Source: Glandiceps talaboti
Taxonomy: Eukaryota; Hemichordata; Enteropneusta; Spengelidae
Reading direction: 5' to 3'
Length of the DNA: 22,500 bases
Assembly: GCF_964340395.1 (NCBI RefSeq)
Contig: NC_135564.1
Coordinates: forward strand, 16,843,457 to 16,865,956
The translations under genes and the position numbers were made by a program. Within the stretch, counting starts at the first letter, position 1. The number at the start of each line of letters is the position of its first letter. The notes beneath the pieces are model-generated. The model was not told where the DNA came from, did not search any database, and saw only the letters and a list, made by a program, of their open reading frames with translations. This document shows, piece after piece, positions 18,593-22,500 of the stretch.

Positions 18593-19106
18593 TGAATCAT
18601 ATATGTAGGGTAAATCAGATATTTAGGGTAAATCAGATATCTAGGGTATATCAGATATGTACGGTAAATCCTATATCTAGGATAAATCAGATATATAGGA
18701 TAAAACCTATATATAGCGTAAATCAGATATGTACAGTAAATCCTACATGTAGGGTAAATCCGTTACATAGAGTAAATCCTATAAGTAGGGTAAATCAGAT
18801 ATGTAGAGTAAATGAGATATGTAGAGTAAATTAGATATATAGGGTAAATCATATATGATGGGTAAATCCTATATGTAGAGTAAATCCTATATGTAGGGTA
18901 AATCAGATATATAGAGTAAATCCTATATGTAGAGTAAATCCTATATGTTAGGGTAAATCAGATATGTAGAGTAAATCCTACATGTAGGGTAAATCCTTTA
19001 CATAGAGTAAATCCTATAAGTAGGGTAAATCAGATATGTAGAGTGTAAATTAGATATATAGGGTAAATCATATATGATGGGTAAATCCTATACGTAGAGT
19101 AAATCA
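18593..19106 (+). repeat. 18-bp minisatellite, about 28 copies
   Basis: The units alternate between AGGGTAAATCAGATATGT and AGAGTAAATCCTATATGT types. A multi-unit block recurs at an offset of 235 bp (TCCTACATGTAGGGTAAATC at 18741 and 18976). Single-base insertions and one TTAGGG variant occur. Because 18 is a multiple of three, a spurious repeat frame (ICRVNQ) stays open for 80 codons. TAGGGTAAAT is not a telomere repeat. Confidence 0.95.
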
Positions 19107-19128
19107 ATACTGAGAAGTAGAGCTGTAT

Positions 19129-19188
19129 TACACAAAATACACACAAGTTATGGTACGGAGCCGTACCATAACTTGTGTATTTTGTGTA
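19129..19188. repeat. Near-perfect 60-bp palindrome
   Basis: The left arm 19129-19158 (TACACAAAATACACACAAGT then TATGGTACGG) and the right arm 19161-19188 are reverse complements, except for one extra AC dinucleotide in the left arm. The centre is two bases (AG). The sequence can extrude as a cruciform or fold as a hairpin of 28 bp. It sits between the minisatellite and an AT tract, and it resembles a young foldback element. Confidence 0.9.
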
Positions 19189-19271
19189 TATATATATATA
19201 TCCCTGAGTATATTAAATATATTATAGGGGTTTCATTAATATATTATATATATCCCTGAGTATATTAAATT
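19189..19271 (+). repeat. AT tract with direct repeat
   Basis: ATATATATCCCTGAGTATAT then TAAAT occurs twice, at about 19194-19219 and 19245-19270, separated by AT-rich DNA containing TATTATAGGGGTTTC. This may be a short tandem duplication or element ends. Confidence 0.75.
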
Positions 19272-19347
19272 TGACTGAATTTTGGCCATACTTGTAGCTA
19301 AAATTCACATGATCAGCCAGTTTCATAATTGCGTGTTTATGTTTTAT

Positions 19348-19470
19348 GTATGTATGTGTCTGTCTGTCTGCCTGTCTGTCTGCCTGTCTGTCTATCTATA
19401 TGTCTGTCTGCCTGTCTGTCTGTCTGTCTGTGTCTATATGTCCTTCCGTCCTTCTTTCTTTCTTTCTTTC

Positions 19471-19506
<36 letters not shown>
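19348..19506 (+). repeat. Microsatellite cluster (TCTG)n, (CTTT)n, (TG)n
   Basis: (TGTA)2, then (TCTG/CCTG)n to about 19434, then (CTTT)n to about 19479, then (TG)14 to 19506. The frames through it (Cys/Leu/Val-rich) are low-complexity artefacts. Confidence 0.95.
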
Positions 19507-19509
<3 letters not shown>

Positions 19510-19780
19510 TGATGATGGTAACATCAGCAAAATTGTGCTTTTAATTTATATCGACCGTGTATATGTCTCTATCAATCTCCCTGCTATCCAGCCATAGAGC
19601 TTTCCACTTGCCTCATACATTATCTAAAGTAAAAAACAACGTACAGAAACAATAGAAACAAAAATGTTAGATATAAATATATATATAAAACACTAACTAC
19701 AGTATTGAATACAAAAATAATAATTAATTAGAGAATTTTCCAAAGTTAGAGACTTGACACGATTTAAAAAGAACTGATAA

Positions 19781-19993
19781 CTGAAGAGACATAGTAATGG
19801 CACTAGAGACAGTGACACATATAGTGACATTGACAGTGTCACAGACAGTAATGTGATTGAACTAACTGATAGTGACAGTGACAGTGACAGTGACAGTGAC
19901 AGTAATGTGATTGGACTAACTGAAGGTGACAGTGACGATGACAATGGCAGTGACAGTTCAGTAAGTGAAAATGAATCACGTGATCTAAAGTAG
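19781..19993 (+). CDS. Ser/Asp-rich acidic ORF, possible C-terminal exon
   Basis: A 70-codon frame runs from after TAA (19778-19780) to TAG (19991-19993) without its own ATG. It is dominated by Ser-Asp dipeptides. An 18-residue internal duplication has two DSNVI(E/G)LT motifs at residues 22-29 and 40-47, joined by an SD run. The tail is Asn/Glu/Ser-rich (GSDSSVSENESRDLK). The duplication of 54 nt keeps the frame, and non-SD residues are conserved between its two copies, which suggests a once-coding sequence rather than only (GACAGT)n. Acidic SD tails are common casein kinase II targets, but no specific family can be named. It could be a terminal exon or a transposon-borne relic. Confidence 0.35.
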   Translation: MKRHSNGTRDSDTYSDIDSVTDSNVIELTDSDSDSDSDSDSNVIGLTEGDSDDDNGSDSSVSENESRDLK

Positions 19994-20410
19994 ATTAATC
20001 TTCGGTTTCATCATGTACTCGAAATACGGTTTAACAAGGGCCAGCGACTCGTTTGATTTCCAATGTATAGCCAAAAAAGACCTTACTTGTTCGATTTTAT
20101 TATCCCTCCCTCCCCAATGAAACATGCATATTTTGAATGACCTCTATTTTTCGTCATGTGATACGATGCTCCCTGTCTCGGAAAATCCTCCAGCCCCAAT
20201 GTCCCACCCCATCCCTACCCCCACCCCACCCCACCCCCACCCTCGAACACCCCCCTTAGCATTACATTTTATTGTTCGTATACAAAAGTCTGACGCAGAC
20301 CGGGTCAATAATACAAGGAGGGCATCGATAGATATATGCAATCTGTGGGGAATTAGCCAACAAAGAGTGCGTTCGCGTTCCCTCGCTGTGAATAAATCAT
20401 TGTGACGGTC
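19994..20410. other. Stretch with a C-rich tract, no supported gene
   Basis: From 20189 to 20256 the plus strand is almost pure C with A/T interruptions (CCCCATCCCTACCCCCACCC and onward). The minus strand therefore has many closely spaced G-runs and could form a G-quadruplex. An AATAAA lies at about 20391. ORFs on both strands across the tract are Pro/His- or Gly-rich composition artefacts. Confidence 0.6.
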
Positions 20411-20415
20411 GGTAA

Positions 20416-20506
20416 TGACGTCAGCATAATGATGACGTTACAATAGGATCCAGGTCTAGACTAGCTGTGTATCTCTTCCTTCTTATCGCCACATCACATA
20501 TATATA
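20416..20506 (+). promoter_or_regulatory. CRE plus TATA promoter-like cluster
   Basis: A perfect palindromic CRE, TGACGTCA, lies at 20416-20423, and a one-mismatch CRE, TGACGTTA, at 20433-20440. TATATATA follows at 20499-20506, about 80 bp downstream. CREB-responsive promoters often place a CRE within about 100 bp upstream of the start and a TATA box at about -30, which would put a start near 20530-20540. Downstream I find only a 25-codon ATG frame at about 20562, so no target gene is evident. Confidence 0.35.
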
Positions 20507-20561
20507 CGCAGGTAAATACAGAACAACAACAGTGATCACTGGGCAAAAAGTTGAATAGACA

Positions 20562-20682
20562 TGAATCTACGCAAATTTACTGTATCTGCAGATCTTACAT
20601 ATGCGCTTCGTGTACTGGTGTACGGACACGTATACTAGACATTACAGTAAATCTACCGAAATCTACAGTTCCGTAGACTTAA
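20562..20682. repeat. Imperfect foldback
   Basis: ATTTACTGTA (about 20576) and its complement TACAGTAAAT (about 20644) are inverted. The outer ends carry ATCTACG and CGTAGA in opposite orientation. Together they form an interrupted inverted repeat of about 120 bp, possibly a degraded foldback element. Confidence 0.4.
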
Positions 20683-21084
20683 GGATACATTCACCATTTT
20701 CACTACTTCCGTCTTGGGTCAAGAGATCAATTGACGATTTCCACTGTTCATAGTAAGTGAATCAGTTCAACAGAGTTATTCATGCATGCAACAAGTCAAA
20801 AGCTGTTAAAAAGAACTTTCATGTTACTTCTTTGTTGTTGTAATGGGACTAAGAGATCAACTGACGACTTGTTTACGTTTGTTTACCTTTGTTGATTGTA
20901 AATAAGGATGTGTTGCCATTGATTTCATCACGAGGAAATCTAGATTATAAAGCATTGAAATAACATCAACAGTACTGTGATATATGTATTAACCTGATTG
21001 TATTACGACATCCACATTTCACCCAGCTGTTATGCACAGAAAGTTCGTTGCCTTGTGCTGACCGCTATGTACAACCGACATTAA
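20683..21084 (+). other. Stretch with one direct repeat, no supported gene
   Basis: AAGAGATCAATTGACGA (20721-20737) recurs as AAGAGATCAACTGACGA (20851-20867), 130 bp apart. A GTAAGT donor at about 20753 follows a short open frame on the plus strand, but the acceptor is uncertain. Nothing else is recognisable. Confidence 0.5.
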
Positions 21085-21240
21085 CTTGTAATAATTGCCG
21101 ACATTTCTAATAAAAAACGCGATTTTTTCATGTGACAAAACCGACCTTTGTAATAATTGCCGAAATTTTTAACAATTTCTATGAACGACAAATGCAATAA
21201 AAATTGCCGGAATTTGTAATAAATGTCATTAACAAACATT
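21085..21240 (+). repeat. Degenerate tandem repeat TTGTAATAATTGCCGA
   Basis: CTTGTAATAATTGCCGACAT (21085), CTTTGTAATAATTGCCGAAA (21146) and ATGCAATAAAAATTGCCGGA (21192) are three diverged copies with irregular spacing of about 61 and 46 bp. They are followed by a partial fourth copy (TTGTAATAAAT). Confidence 0.65.
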
Positions 21241-21259
21241 GTAATAAATAAAAGCAAAA

Positions 21260-21305
21260 CCGCTACCCTCCGTTACCTACCGCTACCTTTGCTACCTTCG
21301 CTACC
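21260..21305 (+). repeat. Tandem CGCTACC motif cluster
   Basis: CGCTACC, CGTTACC, CGCTACC, GCTACC and TTCGCTACC lie head to tail over about 46 bp. The same TTCGCTACC recurs at 21587-21595, inside a hairpin. Confidence 0.7.
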
Positions 21306-21585
21306 ACATTTCAGTGCTTTTGCTGGAAAAAATATTCCGGTACATTCCTTTACCTTAAGCTATACCCAGCATGCTATTTAACTAGATTTTGAGAGAAAAT
21401 ATTGCTTTAACAGGTAACTTCATTAATAATGAAAACGTCGCTTACTAACTGCTCAAGGTGCCATATGAATAACAATTATTCAAGTACACAAAACAGATTA
21501 TACCCCATTTAATTCATGTGTGCAAAAGTAGTTCCTACGACATCTATATCCCAGGCCATGTTTTGGTAATTTGACAATCATTTTA
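21306..21585. other. Unique AT-rich stretch
   Basis: It is bounded by two CGCTACC-containing sites, which raises the possibility of a short element of about 350 bp at 21260-21613. No ORF or structured repeat is seen inside. Confidence 0.45.
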
Positions 21586-21613
21586 CTTCGCTACCATCCC
21601 CTACGTAGCGAAG
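21586..21613. repeat. 9-bp hairpin with CGCTAC arms
   Basis: CTTCGCTAC (21586-21594) and its perfect complement GTAGCGAAG (21605-21613) flank a 10-nt loop, CATCCCCTAC. Confidence 0.8.
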
Positions 21614-21744
21614 GCGAAAAATAAAAACAATTCAACCCCAGATTGAGCACTATATACTATAGTTGGGTAAAACTGATACGGTGACTAATTCTAACACATT
21701 GGAATCTGACATTGATAGCAAGCATAATCTATGGCATGGCAAGT

Positions 21745-21758
21745 CGGAAGTGACGTCA
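21745..21758 (+). promoter_or_regulatory. ETS/CRE composite motif
   Basis: CGGAAGTGACGTCA joins an ETS core (CGGAAGT) directly to a full CRE (TGACGTCA). This composite is known as a GABP/CREB site enriched near vertebrate promoters. At 14 exact bases it is unlikely by chance in one window, but no gene start is recognised nearby. It is followed by two direct repeats of GAATATTCACCAAG (21779-21792 and 21802-21815). Confidence 0.4.
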
Positions 21759-21900
21759 TGAGATGTAACAGTACGTCTGAATATTCACCAAGGAAACCAA
21801 GGAATATTCACCAAGTACGAAATAGATCAGATGGGGTGGGGGGGGTCAAACAATATGAGTAAATACTGAAAGACTCAACTTTTTAAATTTGGATTATTAC

Positions 21901-22195
21901 AATCATCATCATCATCATCAACATCATCATCATCATCCATCCATCCATCCACATCCGCCTCCATCCATCCATCCATCCATCCATCCACATCATCATCATC
22001 ATCATCATCATCCATCCATCCATCCATCCATCCTTCCTTCCTTCCTCCCCATCAATCCATCCATCCGTCAATCCTCCTCCTCCTCCTTCTCATCATCATC
22101 ATCATCATCATCCATCCATCCATCCTTCCTTCTCTCCTCCCATCAATCCATCCATCCATCCATCCATCCTATCATCATCATCGCTCCATCATCAC

Positions 22196-22228
<33 letters not shown>

Positions 22229-22236
22229 TCCATCCA
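21901..22236 (+). repeat. Compound (CAT)n/(CATC)n microsatellite
   Basis: Alternating blocks of (CAT)n and (CATC)n with (CTTC)n and (TCC)n patches make a block-structured compound array of about 335 bp. His-run and Ser-Ile-His-Pro frames on the plus strand, and Met/Asp/Gly frames on the minus strand, are artefacts. Confidence 0.95.
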
Positions 22237-22500
22237 TCCTAAACATCATCATTCTTTTGAAACAAATTCGATCTCAAACCAAACGTAATAACCATAAAGA
22301 AAACTTTATTGAATTTTTCATTTATTAAAATGACATCATGTTGGCGAGAAGTTTAAATCGTATCTTAAAATTCTCTTACTCACTTAATCGATATTTAATT
22401 AGATATTCAATCTCTCTTGTGAGTTTAGAGAATGATCTCTGACTCAAGATGATAAAAAATACACAAACAATTGTAAGTACACCAACAATTTTCTATCAAT
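22237..22500. other. AT-rich right end without a supported gene
   Basis: No ORF of note. TTCAATAAAG on the minus strand at about 22303 contains AATAAA and could be the polyadenylation signal of a gene lying further right on the minus strand, but no coding end is visible in this window. Confidence 0.4.

Noticed and set aside
18592-18834. 80-codon frame of ICRVNQ repeats
   Set aside because: Product of an 18-bp minisatellite, a multiple of three; not a gene.
18940-18965. Telomere-like TTAGGG
   Set aside because: A single variant inside the 18-bp minisatellite, not a tandem hexamer.
19693-19944. Minus-strand Ser/Leu-rich frame
   Set aside because: Shadow of the plus-strand Ser/Asp-rich frame and its (GACAGT)n core.
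21883-22242. His-rich and Met/Asp-rich frames
   Set aside because: Compound CAT/CATC microsatellite artefacts.

Overview
This window looks like non-coding, repeat-rich nuclear DNA of a metazoan, most probably a marine invertebrate. It is AT-rich and has no prokaryotic gene organisation. It holds very long tetranucleotide-based satellite DNA, many microsatellites and minisatellites, non-autonomous transposon remnants, an NHL-repeat (TRIM-like) gene fragment, and short segments bounded by good GT-AG splice signals. I cannot name the species. No complete protein-coding gene, rRNA, intact tRNA or CRISPR array is visible.

Layout. Positions 1-4770 are a satellite of (CAGT)n filler in which two conserved islands alternate. 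Positions 5090-8858 hold the same satellite in the opposite orientation, so 1-8858 is a giant inverted repeat with a spacer of about 320 bp. Inside the spacer, on the minus strand, lies an 82-bp segment with a strong acceptor, a strong donor (GTAAGT) and one open frame (4800-4881). Two related splice-bounded segments lie at 11071-11120 and 11292-11380 on the same strand. A minus-strand transcript may therefore run through the region, with the two satellite arms in the introns on either side of the 4.8-kb exon.

Positions 8863-13590 are mostly unique AT-rich DNA with a small minisatellite, a stray satellite unit and a few low-confidence small ORFs. Positions 13595-18580 are a transposon graveyard. 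A repeat pair A+B sits together at 13595-14572 and is split into A (16422-16979) and B (18166-18579) by about 1.2 kb. That 1.2 kb contains a TIR element of about 590 bp with TTA flanks, resembling a PIF/Harbinger MITE. An NHL-repeat fragment (14969-15244), a GC-rich hairpin and a degenerate tRNA-Gly-like sequence lie between the copies.

Positions 18593-19106 are an 18-bp minisatellite, followed by a near-perfect palindrome (19129-19188) and microsatellites. A Ser/Asp-rich reading frame at 19781-19993 resembles a short acidic frame inside the MITE. The right end carries a CRE+TATA promoter-like cluster (20416-20506), an ETS/CRE composite motif (21745-21758), short tandem repeats and a CATC/CAT microsatellite (21901-22236).

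Most long ORFs here are artefacts of simple repeats. In (CAGT)n all three forward frames are open and give the same Ser-Val-Ser-Gln peptide.
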